NCBI RefSeq assembly: GCF_900258035.1
Contig: NZ_OGTP01000005.1
Coordinates: 243,155-307,154, forward strand
Reading direction: 5' to 3'
Length of the DNA stretch: 64,000 bases
Source: Caballeronia novacaledonica
GTDB taxonomy: Bacteria; Pseudomonadota; Gammaproteobacteria; Burkholderiales; Burkholderiaceae
Part shown: positions 17,444 through 25,058 of the stretch, in pieces
Numbering within the stretch: the first letter of the stretch is position 1
Layout: each line of letters starts with the position of its first letter
Program-made: the position numbers and the translations under genes
The notes under the pieces: generated by a model
What the model was told of the DNA's origin: nothing
What the model saw: only the letters and a program-made list of their open reading frames with translations
The model's database searches: none

Positions 17444-18152
17444 GACGGGCCTCCTCGGCGTCTCGTCGAGTCCGACGCAGATCGAGCACGAGGGCGCGCG
17501 TGCGGGTGATGCATGTCAGTGCGCTGCCTGCCGCAATGATCGCGAGACCCGCAAGCAGGCTGACGTGCGGCCGGTGCAGCCAGATTTCGGCGATCGTCGC
17601 GGCGCAGGCGAGCGTGAGCACCGCCATCCGATGCTGTTTGGCCATCGGCCCGATGAAGCGCTGCGGCAGTCCCGCGGAACCGCCGAACACGCGCACGTAG
17701 GCGGTGAGCGCGGCAAACAGTGACGCGGCCCATCCGAGCGACGCCGCGCCGCACGCGTAGCCTGCGGCGATGAGCAACACGCTGTCCGCGAGGCGATCCG
17801 GAAACTCGTTGAAGATCGGCCCGACGATGGACTTCTTGTCGCCCTCTACCGCGACGAGGCCGTCGATGACGTTGCACAACAGCCGCAACTGGACGCAGGC
17901 GATGACGATCAGCATGGCGAGCACGCTGTCGGTGCGTAGCAGCGCCAGTGCGCCCATCGTCGCAAAGACCACGCTCGCGGCCGAGATCTGATTGGGCGTG
18001 ACGCGTGTATGGGCGAGCCAGTTGGAGAGCGCGACGATTGTCGTATTGCTGCGTGATTTGATCGGGCGCCGGTTATCGTCCATGATCTGCTGATTTGCGA
18101 GGGAAGGGATGGAGTCGGAGCGATTCGCGAGAAGACTTGCCGGGTCGGGCAT
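17436..18152 (-). CDS. CDP-alcohol phosphatidyltransferase family protein, divergent motif
   Basis: 238 residues, several membrane helices, ATG at 18152. The family motif D-x2-D-G-x2-A-R-x8-G-x3-D-x3-D is present with exact spacing but altered: N94-x2-D97-G98-x2-A101-V102-x8-G111-x3-N115-x3-D119, with another Asp at 123. Thus two metal-ligand Asp positions are Asn and the Arg is Val. These enzymes normally join CDP-diacylglycerol to an alcohol such as inositol phosphate, glycerol phosphate or serine. It could be a divergent subfamily or use another CDP substrate. It is the first gene of a three-gene operon with PlsC- and CdsA-like enzymes. Confidence 0.75.
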   Translation of the reverse strand: MPDPASLLANRSDSIPSLANQQIMDDNRRPIKSRSNTTIVALSNWLAHTRVTPNQISAASVVFATMGALALLRTDSVLAMLIVIACVQLRLLCNVIDGLVAVEGDKKSIVGPIFNEFPDRLADSVLLIAAGYACGAASLGWAASLFAALTAYVRVFGGSAGLPQRFIGPMAKQHRMAVLTLACAATIAEIWLHRPHVSLLAGLAIIAAGSALTCITRTRALVLDLRRTRRDAEEARHA

Positions 18153-18529
18153 GTGATTCAGCGGCCTTTTGTGGACTCATCGCACTTTGTGGAGTCGTGG
18201 TGGAAGATCGGCGTGCGGTGCTGCGCGTGGGAACGTCTTCGAGCTGATCTCATTGCCACCGTGATTCGAAGTGCACGAACTTAGCATTGCAGAAGATATA
18301 TGGCAACGGGATTAATTTGAGATGCTGATTCGTCGAGAACGTGTTCGATCGCGTGGAATGGCGAGAGTCACCTCTTTATTGGGCGGGGTGACGATCTTCG
18401 GGTTCGTGCCGTTGCGGTGTTTGCACGATTTGGCGTCGTCGGTCTCGGTCGTCAGCATGCGCTCGGCGAGTTGCTTCTTGAGTAAGCCGGGTTTTGTGAA
18501 GGCTCCAACTCTCGAGACAATGGAGCTAT
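18153..18529. other. Intergenic stretch before the IS3 remnant
   Basis: No supported gene. It includes the promoter side of the phospholipid operon and, at 18311-18324, ATTAATTTGAGATG, a near copy of the repeat arm at 9721-9735. The last 100 bases are probably the left end of the IS3-type element. Confidence 0.5.
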
Positions 18530-18677
18530 GAACAGGAAGGCAACCAAGTTTTCCCCAGAAGTCCGCGAGCGCGCAGTGCGCCTGGTTCGCGAGCAGCGTA
18601 GTGAACATCCGCCGATGTGGGCGGCGGTCGAATCGATTGCGCCGATGATCGGCTGTACACCGCAGACACTGCACTAG
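18528..18677 (+). pseudogene. IS3-family orfA, truncated
   Basis: The frame reads [20 protein letters not shown] then [20 protein letters not shown] and stops at TLH, where intact orfA continues with EWVKRD. Beyond the stop the DNA still encodes WLKRDQVDLGERA, so a nonsense mutation is followed by a deletion that joins directly to orfB sequence. OrfA supplies the helix-turn-helix for end binding in IS3 elements. Confidence 0.75.
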
Positions 18678-18702
18678 TGGCTCAAGCGCGACCAAGTCGA
18701 CC

Positions 18703-19000
18703 TTGGTGAGCGCGCTTTCCGCCCAGGCGGAGCTCGACCGCTGTTTCAAGTCCGGAAGGCCTTTTGTCGATCAATATCGCGATACCTTCGGGGTCGAGCC
18801 GAACTGCAAGGTCTTGCGGATTGCCCCGTCTGGCTACCGACGCCATGCCGCACAGCTTCGCGATCCGTCCAGACGCTGCGCTCGAGCGAACCGCGATCAG
18901 ATCCTGCAACTCGAGATCAAGCGCGTCTGGCAGGCCAGCATGCAGGTCCATGGCGTGCCGAAGGTCTGGAAGCAAACGAATCGGGAAGGTATTGCGGTGG
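18703..19000 (+). pseudogene. IS3-family orfB N-terminal fragment
   Basis: The frame contains AQAELDRCFKSGRPFVDQYR and EPNCKVLRIAPSGYRRHAAQL ending in VHGVPKVWKQTNREGIAVA. This is the orfA end and orfB start of an IS3-type transposase. The catalytic rve domain is missing; at about 19000 the sequence changes directly into the 3' part of the rcnA-like gene on the other strand. Confidence 0.7.
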
Positions 19001-19840
19001 CAGTCCGCCCGTCAGACCGAACATGATGATCTGTCCGGTGGTGACGTCCTTGTTCGCGAAGCGTCGCTTGATGTCATTCGCGTGCGCGCGTTCATGTGCG
19101 TCCTGATACTCTGCCGACGACACATCAAGCCCCGTCGTTTCACTATGATGACCGTGCTCGACATACTCGACGTCGTAGTGGTGGCTGTGCCGCTCGTGGC
19201 TGATCTGCACGCGAGCCGTGAACTGATGCGGCTCGGGGATCGCTTCCTTGGATTCGAGAAAGCCATCACGTTCCCGGAAGGTAAAAACCTGCTGGGTGCC
19301 GTCAGGCCGCTTCGTCTCGATGACAACCTGTTCCGGGCGAAGCTCGCCGTGCCGATGCCCTTCCCGGAAGAGTCGAAAGCGGGGCGGCACGCCGTCCTCG
19401 AAGATCTCCAGTCGAACGAAGCCATGTCCCGTATCGATGCGCTTCGTCTCATCGCCGTGTTCATGGTGGTGATGGTGGTGCTCGGCGGCCATCTGTTGGT
19501 CGCGCCGCGTGCGCCAGATCATCCAGGTAGCCACCAGCACGACCAGGACAGCGGACGCGAGCTGAAAGTAGGGCTCGGTCGTCTCGGGATTGAGATTCCT
19601 GCCGAAGTACATGCCAGCGAGTGCCACGGCCCAGACCACCGCCGTATGCGAGATGGTGGCCGAAAGACCGAGCAAGACAGCCTGGCCGACGGTCCCGCGG
19701 ATCGCGACGATAAACGCGGCCATCATCGTCTTCGAATGACCCGGCTCGAGTCCGTGGAGTGCGCCCAGCAGCACGGCGCTCGGGATGAACAGCCAGGCAC
19801 TCGCCGTGCCTTGCTGCAAAAGCGTTGAAAAATCAGTCAT
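18917..19840 (-). pseudogene. rcnA: Nickel/cobalt efflux protein RcnA, C-terminus replaced by IS sequence
   Basis: The N-terminal 280 codons are RcnA-like: the membrane signature HGLEPGHSK at residues 29-37, a His-rich cytoplasmic loop at about 121-128, a long acidic/His insert, and TGQIIMFGLTGGL near residue 280. Relatives then continue with PCP... and three more membrane helices. Here the frame passes into IS3 DNA at about 19000, reads 27 unrelated residues and stops at 18917. Without the last helices the exporter is unlikely to work. Its repressor gene lies immediately upstream on the same strand. Confidence 0.8.
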
Positions 19841-19847
19841 TTCAGTT

Positions 19848-20117
19848 TCAAAGATACTTGGTAATGGCTTTGAGCTCGGCGAGTGACTCCGCCGTGCTCT
19901 GCTTGCCCTCGCGCACCGTCGCTTCCAGACAATGGTCGATGTGGTCGCGGATCAGCGTTTGTTTGGCGCTGGAGACCGCGCTCTCGACCGCCTGCAGTTG
20001 CTGGGCGATATCGAGGCAGGGCTTCTCCGCTTCGAGCATGGCGATCACGCTTCGCAGATGGCCCTCGGCCCGCTTGAGCCGTTTGATGATGTCGGGGTGA
20101 GAAGTGTGTACGGACAT
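19848..20117 (-). CDS. CsoR/RcnR/FrmR-family metal-sensing repressor
   Basis: 89 residues from ATG 20117 (MSVHTSHPDIIKRLKRAEGH); the longer frame to 20183 would extend through the operator. The all-helical DUF156 fold is shown by Cys34 (KPCLDIAQQL) and by His59, His62 and Cys63 (RDHIDHCLE), the metal- or aldehyde-sensing positions. RcnR-type proteins repress Ni/Co efflux and release DNA on metal binding; the FrmR type senses formaldehyde. The adjacent rcnA remnant (7-base gap) favours a nickel/cobalt sensor. Confidence 0.8.
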   Translation of the reverse strand: MSVHTSHPDIIKRLKRAEGHLRSVIAMLEAEKPCLDIAQQLQAVESAVSSAKQTLIRDHIDHCLEATVREGKQSTAESLAELKAITKYL

Positions 20118-20151
20118 GGTGGTGATTGGCTGCAAGTAAGACGTGGAAGTC

Positions 20152-20173
20152 ATCCTATCCACGGGGACAGGAT
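20152..20173. promoter_or_regulatory. Probable operator of the RcnR/FrmR-type repressor
   Basis: ATCCTATCC (20152-20160) and GGACAGGAT (20165-20173) are inverted repeats with one mismatch around a 4-base G/C centre. The site is 35 bases upstream of the repressor start. G/C-tract palindromes flanked by AT bases are typical for this repressor family. Confidence 0.55.
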
Positions 20174-20240
20174 AATAACTCATTGTGCCACGAGCTGGAG
20201 CGTGACCCTGGCAACCTGACCGTCTGCCTCAAAGTTTACT

Positions 20241-20276
20241 TGTAGCGATAAATACAGCCGTGTAGAGTTCGCTACA
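20241..20276. promoter_or_regulatory. Inverted repeat at the chrB promoter (probable ChrB operator)
   Basis: TGTAGCGA (20241-20248) and TCGCTACA (20269-20276) are perfect 8-bp inverted repeats spaced 20 bases. They end at the first possible chrB start codon. ChrB proteins are reported to act as chromate-responsive regulators of chr operons, so a self-operator here is expected. Function is inferred. Confidence 0.5.
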
Positions 20277-21256
20277 TGGAAACCCTCTCGATGTGGTCGT
20301 TGCTCGTCCTGACGTTGCCGACCGAAAATGCGACCGCGCGCATGCGTTTCTGGCGCGCGCTCAAGGCCAAGGGCTGTGGCGTGCTGCGTGACGGCATATA
20401 TCTGCTGCCCTATTCGGCGCAGCGGGAAGCGGCGCTGCGTGAACTATCGGTGGCGATCGGAGAGAACGGCGGCACCGCGTACCTGCTGCGCGCCCCGAGC
20501 CTGGATGCGGAGCAGGACGTCGAATTCCGCGGATTGTTCGACCGCTCCGAGGACTATGCGACGTTCATCCAGTCGCTCACGGAGTCGCGCAAGACGGTCG
20601 CCGGCCAGTCGGAGAGCGAACTCAGGCGCTTGCTACGTCGGGTGCGCAAGGATTACGAGACGATCGTCGCGATCGACTATTTCCCGGACGCAGGCGCGAC
20701 GCGTGCCGAGGCAGCGTTGCAGGACTTCGTGGCGCACGTCGATACCGTTCTCTCGCCCGGTGAGCCGCATTCGGCCGAGCGAGCCATCCGGCCGCTGGCG
20801 ATCGCGGATTATCAGGGCCGGACGTGGGCTACGCGTCGGCACCTATGGGTGGATCGCGTCGCCAGCGCCTGGCTCATTCGGCGCTTTATCGATCCGGACG
20901 GCCGTTTCCTCTGGCTGACCTCTCCCGACGCGTGCCCGAAGAATGCGCTGGGCTTCGACTTCGACGGAGCCGCGTTCACGCACGTAGGCGAGCGGGTGAC
21001 CTTCGAGGTGCTGCTGGCGAGCTTCGACCTTGAGCGCGACCCGGCGCTGCTACGGCTCGGCGCGATGATTCACGTCATGGACGTGGGTGGCGCACCCGTG
21101 CCGGAAGCGATTGGTTTCGAGGCGATCATGGCGGGCGCCCGCGAACGTGCCGCAGACGACGACGCGTTGCTCGACGAGATGTCGCGTGTCCTCGACTCGA
21201 TGTACGCCCACTTTGCAGCCAGCGCAAAAAGCAGCGACGCGGGGAGTCGTTCATGA
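20276..21256 (+). CDS. chrB: Chromate resistance regulator/sensor ChrB
   Basis: 326 residues. The N-terminus WSLLVLTLPTENATARMRFW then LKAKGCGVLRDGIYLLP, and the C-terminal half with RRHLWVDRVASAWLIRRFIDP, are ChrB hallmarks. ChrB controls and potentiates chromate resistance with the ChrA transporter. The start could be ATG 20276 or ATG 20291; alignment with typical ChrB N-termini and the operator ending at 20276 make 20291 equally possible. The stop overlaps the chrA start by 4 bases (ATGA), so translation is coupled. Confidence 0.9.
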   Translation: METLSMWSLLVLTLPTENATARMRFWRALKAKGCGVLRDGIYLLPYSAQREAALRELSVAIGENGGTAYLLRAPSLDAEQDVEFRGLFDRSEDYATFIQSLTESRKTVAGQSESELRRLLRRVRKDYETIVAIDYFPDAGATRAEAALQDFVAHVDTVLSPGEPHSAERAIRPLAIADYQGRTWATRRHLWVDRVASAWLIRRFIDPDGRFLWLTSPDACPKNALGFDFDGAAFTHVGERVTFEVLLASFDLERDPALLRLGAMIHVMDVGGAPVPEAIGFEAIMAGARERAADDDALLDEMSRVLDSMYAHFAASAKSSDAGSRS

Positions 21257-22428
21257 GAACGACCGCGGCGGTCACGCCTTCCTACTCGCTCGGCCAATTG
21301 GTGCGCTACATGCTCAAGCTCGGCACATTCGGATTTGGCGGGCCGGTGGCACTCGTTGGCTATATGCACCGCGATCTGGTCGAACGGCGCGCCTGGATCA
21401 CGGACGACGACTATCGTGAAGGGCTCGCGCTCGCGCAGATGATGCCGGGGCCACTGGCCGCCCAGCTTGGGATCTATCTCGGCTATGTCCACTACCGCGT
21501 GCCCGGTGCGACGGCTGCCGGCATTGCGTTCGTGGTTCCCTCGTTTCTGATGGTGGTGGCGCTCGGTTGGGCGTACGTGCACTTCGGCGGCTTGCCATGG
21601 ATGCAGGCGGTGTTCTACGGCGTCGCTGCAGGGGTGGTCGGCATCATTGCAATAAGCGCCTACAAGCTCGTCAACAAAACCCTCAAGACTGACAAGCTGC
21701 TGTGGGCCATCTTCCTGCTGTTGGCTGTGGTGACGATCGTGACGGAGTCGGAAATTGCCTGGCTGTTCATTGCCGGCGGCTTCGTGAACATGTTTTATCG
21801 CGCACCGCCGCGCTGGCTTGGCAGAGGCGGCGTCAACGCGCTGGCAGCCGCGCATGGACCGGCGCTCGGTGGACTCATGAGCGGAATCGATGTTTCGCTG
21901 CTGACTCAGATCGGGCTTTTCTTCGCCAAGGCGGGCGCCTTCGTGTTCGGCTCGGGGCTCGCGATCGTGCCGTTCCTCTATGGCGGTGTCGTCACGGAGC
22001 ATCACTGGCTCAACGACAAGCAGTTCGTCGACGCGGTTGCGGTCGCGATGATCACGCCCGGCCCGGTCGTCATCACCGTCGGGTTTATCGGCTATCTGGT
22101 CGCAGGATTGCCCGGTGCGTGCGTGGCGGCGCTCGGTACGTTTCTGCCCTGCTATCTGTTCACGGTCTTGCCCGCTCCGTACTTCAAAAAGTACGGGAGG
22201 CTCCCTGCCGTCAAAGCCTTTGTCGACGGAATCACAGCGGCTGCGGTTGGCGCGATTACCGGCTCGGTGATCGTGATCGCACGTCGCTCCATTGTCGACT
22301 GGCCGACGGCGCTGCTGGCGTTGGTCACCGTGCTCGTGCTCTGGCGTTTCAAGAAGTTGCAGGAGCCGATGGTCGTCGGGGCGGCCGCGCTGATCGGTCT
22401 CGTCGTTTATCCGCTCGCTCATCTTTGA
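21253..22428 (+). CDS. chrA: Chromate transporter ChrA
   Basis: 391 residues with two homologous halves, each a CHR domain: FGFGGPVALVGYMHRDLVE near residue 25 and KAGAFVFGSGLAIVPFLYGG near 230. Both halves are rich in membrane helices; the length fits the long-chain CHR family. It exports chromate across the inner membrane. It directly overlaps chrB and is followed 66 bases later by a superoxide dismutase gene, the usual chrBAC order. Confidence 0.92.
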   Translation: MRTTAAVTPSYSLGQLVRYMLKLGTFGFGGPVALVGYMHRDLVERRAWITDDDYREGLALAQMMPGPLAAQLGIYLGYVHYRVPGATAAGIAFVVPSFLMVVALGWAYVHFGGLPWMQAVFYGVAAGVVGIIAISAYKLVNKTLKTDKLLWAIFLLLAVVTIVTESEIAWLFIAGGFVNMFYRAPPRWLGRGGVNALAAAHGPALGGLMSGIDVSLLTQIGLFFAKAGAFVFGSGLAIVPFLYGGVVTEHHWLNDKQFVDAVAVAMITPGPVVITVGFIGYLVAGLPGACVAALGTFLPCYLFTVLPAPYFKKYGRLPAVKAFVDGITAAAVGAITGSVIVIARRSIVDWPTALLALVTVLVLWRFKKLQEPMVVGAAALIGLVVYPLAHL

Positions 22429-22494
22429 GTCGGCTGAAGCCGTGGGCCAGAAGCGAACTGGAGACACGACCTCCGTACACTACGAGGAGACATC

Positions 22495-23226
22495 ATGGCA
22501 AACCGTCGTACATTCCTGCATCAGACCGCTGCGGCGGGGGCCGGTTTAATGATCGCGAATTCCGATTCCGCTCACACTGCGGAAGAGGGCGGCTATATCG
22601 ACAAGCTCACCGACGCGGAAGGCAAATATGCCGCCGGGCCGCTACCGTTCGCATTCGACGCGCTGGAGCCTGTCATCGACGCGCGCACTGTCGAACTGCA
22701 CTATAACTTCCATCACAAACCGGCCGTGGCGGCAGCGAACAAAGCCGAAGACGCGCTGAGCAAAGCGCGTGAGTCCAACGACTTCTCGCTCGTGAAGTAT
22801 CACGAAAAGGAACTCGCTTTCCAACTGTCGAGCCATATCCTCCACACGGTTTACTGGGCGAGCCTGTCAGGCAAAGGTGGCGAGCCGAGGAACGAGCTGG
22901 CCCAGGTCATCGACAAGAATTTCGGCTCTTACGCGAGGTTCAAAGCGCAACTTGTGGCAGCCACGATCGCAACGGAAGCGTCCGGTTGGGGCGTGGTGGG
23001 CTATTTGCCTTCGACCGGCAAGCTCATGATCCTCCAATGCGAGAACCATCAAAAGCTCACAGCATGGGGAATCCAGCCGATTCTCGTGCTGGATGTGTTC
23101 GAGCACGCGTACTACCTGAAGTATCAGAACCGGCGCATGGAGTACGTCAATCAGCTCTTCAACATTCTGAATTGGGATAACGCAGCCATGCGCCTGCAGG
23201 GGGCGATGCCTGTCCGGCGCGCGTGA
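22495..23226 (+). CDS. chrC: Fe/Mn superoxide dismutase of the chr operon, Tat-exported
   Basis: 243 residues from ATG 22495 with a GAGGAGA ribosome site. The fold is Fe/Mn SOD with ligands His69, His116, Asp199 and His203 (DVFEHAYYLKYQNRR). The N-terminus NRRTFLHQTAAAGAGLMIA is a twin-arginine signal, which predicts a folded, metal-loaded enzyme in the periplasm. It would remove superoxide made during chromate reduction. ChrC-type SODs are known members of chr operons. Confidence 0.85.
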   Translation: MANRRTFLHQTAAAGAGLMIANSDSAHTAEEGGYIDKLTDAEGKYAAGPLPFAFDALEPVIDARTVELHYNFHHKPAVAAANKAEDALSKARESNDFSLVKYHEKELAFQLSSHILHTVYWASLSGKGGEPRNELAQVIDKNFGSYARFKAQLVAATIATEASGWGVVGYLPSTGKLMILQCENHQKLTAWGIQPILVLDVFEHAYYLKYQNRRMEYVNQLFNILNWDNAAMRLQGAMPVRRA

Positions 23227-23261
23227 CCGAACGGGCGTGGACAGCCGAGCGGAGACAGCGC

Positions 23262-24305
23262 ATGAATGCCTCGCTGAAAATTTCTTCTCTGTCTGCTTTA
23301 CTCGCCGCAACCCTGAGCCTTGCGGTCACGTTCACATGGTTCATCGCGCCTGCCGCGTTCGCAAGATCGAATGGACGCACGTCCGAAGCGCCATCGCTGC
23401 GTCACGTCGCCGATGTTCCTTTGCCGGGTCGTGCCACGCGCTTCGACTACGAAAGCGCGGACCCTGCGCGCGGCCTGCTGTTCATCGCACATCTCGGCGA
23501 TAGCGAGGTGCTCGTCTTCGACACGAATGCGGATCGCGTCATCGCAACCGTTCCCGGCGTGGCGGACGTACATGGCGTGCTCGTCGTTCCCGAACTCGGA
23601 CGCGTCTTTGCATCGGCGACCGGAACAAACGAGGTCGTCGCAATCGATGAAAGTACGTTAGAAGTCGTTGCGCGGATGCCCGGCGGTGGCTATCCGGACG
23701 GGATGGCGTACGTCCCTGACACGCACAAGCTGTATGTCTCCGACGAGTCTGGCAAGACTGAGACTGTCATCGACACAACGACGAACAAGCGTGTCGCGAC
23801 CATTGCGCTCGGGGGCGAAGTCGGCAACACGCAATACGATCCGGTCTCGCGCCATGTCTTTGTGAATGTCCAGACGCGGCGGCAATTGATCGAGATCGAC
23901 CCCGCGAAGGATGCCGTCGTCGCGCGCATCGACTTGCCAGGAGCCAAGGGCAATCATGGCTTACTGATCGTGCCGGATCGTCGGCTCGCATTCATCGCAT
24001 GCGAAGGGAATGATCGGTTGCTCGTGCTGGATATGCAGACGAAGCGTGTTTCTCAAGCCTTCGACGTCGGCGCTGATCCCGACGTTCTCGCTTTTGATTC
24101 ATCGACCCGGACCGTGTATGTCGCGGGCGAGCAAGGCATGGTTTCTCTGTTCCAGATAGATCCCACGGGAGTCAGGCATCTGGGCGACGAACAGTTAGGG
24201 CCTGACGCGCACGTCGTCTATGTCGACGCCAAGACGCATCGCTCCTACTTTCCGCTTATGAAAGTCGAAGGGCACCCGCTGCTTCGGATCATGGCGCCTC
24301 GGTGA
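23262..24305 (+). CDS. YncE-like secreted beta-propeller protein
   Basis: 347 residues from ATG 23262, with GGAG 8 bases upstream; the GTG at 23223 overlapping the SOD stop has no such site. A signal peptide (about residues 1-34, ending PAAFA) precedes repeats of the YVTN/cytochrome-D1-like propeller type (GLLFIAHLGDSEVLVFDTN, KLYVSDESGKTETVIDT, RLAFIACEGNDRLLVLD). Such proteins bind metal, haem or partner proteins in the periplasm; the ligand is unknown. Position right after chrC suggests co-expression with chromate resistance. Confidence 0.75.
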   Translation: MNASLKISSLSALLAATLSLAVTFTWFIAPAAFARSNGRTSEAPSLRHVADVPLPGRATRFDYESADPARGLLFIAHLGDSEVLVFDTNADRVIATVPGVADVHGVLVVPELGRVFASATGTNEVVAIDESTLEVVARMPGGGYPDGMAYVPDTHKLYVSDESGKTETVIDTTTNKRVATIALGGEVGNTQYDPVSRHVFVNVQTRRQLIEIDPAKDAVVARIDLPGAKGNHGLLIVPDRRLAFIACEGNDRLLVLDMQTKRVSQAFDVGADPDVLAFDSSTRTVYVAGEQGMVSLFQIDPTGVRHLGDEQLGPDAHVVYVDAKTHRSYFPLMKVEGHPLLRIMAPR

Positions 24306-24380
24306 AGAAAGATTTGGGTTGCGAAGCATCATCGGGGGACTCGGCTAACAAAGGTTCAATCAATCGAACGGAGCATTCAA

Positions 24381-24740
24381 ATGAGGACACTGGTCGGAGT
24401 AATTACGCTGATCGCCGCCGCCTCGGCCTGCGCGACGCCACCACATGTTAGCGACGGCAGACTCGTCGATGAAGACGGCATGACGCTCTACTCGTTCAGC
24501 GGGAAAGGTGCACCCGATGCCGAATCCTGCGAGGGCGATTGCGTAAGAAACTTCCCGCCTGCACTGGCGAGTCCGGGCGATATGGCCAGCGACAAACTCG
24601 GAACGGTCGATACTGCAAGCGGCGATCGACAGTGGACGTATCGGGGCAAACCGCTATACCGCGGTCTGATGGACAAAAAACCGGGTGATCGTGCGGGGGA
24701 CGGGCTTAATACTGTTTGGCACGCTGTACCAGTGCGTTGA
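24381..24740 (+). CDS. Small lipoprotein with a COG4315-type repeat
   Basis: 119 residues. The signal peptide ends in an ASAC lipobox (Cys17). The mature part DGMTLYSFSGKGAPDAESC ... WTYRGKPLYRGLMDKKPGD matches the secreted repeat family (Lipoprotein_15, COG4315) found in short exported proteins. Two cysteines (about residues 49 and 53) flank CEGDC and may form a disulfide. Function unknown. It may be the last gene of the chr operon. Confidence 0.75.
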   Translation: MRTLVGVITLIAAASACATPPHVSDGRLVDEDGMTLYSFSGKGAPDAESCEGDCVRNFPPALASPGDMASDKLGTVDTASGDRQWTYRGKPLYRGLMDKKPGDRAGDGLNTVWHAVPVR

Positions 24741-25058
24741 AGTTGCGTGTCATGACGAGCCTGAACGTGATCCTCAATCGGCCCAATCTTCCGAAGGTCG
24801 CGACCACGGGCCAGTACAGCGATCTCGCGGGGACACCAACCGCCTTCATTCCGCCAGGTGCCTTGTTGTCGTTCTTGGGCAGCGCCGTGCTGGTGGGCTA
24901 CCTGCAAAAATCCGAAACATCGCGCCAAACGCAAACCCCACTCCCCGCTATATCCGTCCATACATCCCGTCCTATACAAACAATAAAAATGTTTTGCTTT
25001 CACCGATGGTTGTTCTGCCCCAACATGAAGTGATTTGTAAAAACACACGGAGCGAGAC
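24741..25058. other. Intergenic stretch, no gene seen
   Basis: About 320 bases between the lipoprotein and the aldehyde dehydrogenase. No supported frame or clear terminator. AT-rich bases at 24970-25030 with an ACGGAG ribosome site at the end are probably the promoter of the aldehyde dehydrogenase gene. Confidence 0.5.

Noticed and set aside
24716..25033. A 105-codon + frame between the lipoprotein and the aldehyde dehydrogenase
   Set aside because: Overlaps the lipoprotein end, lacks a ribosome site and shows no domain.
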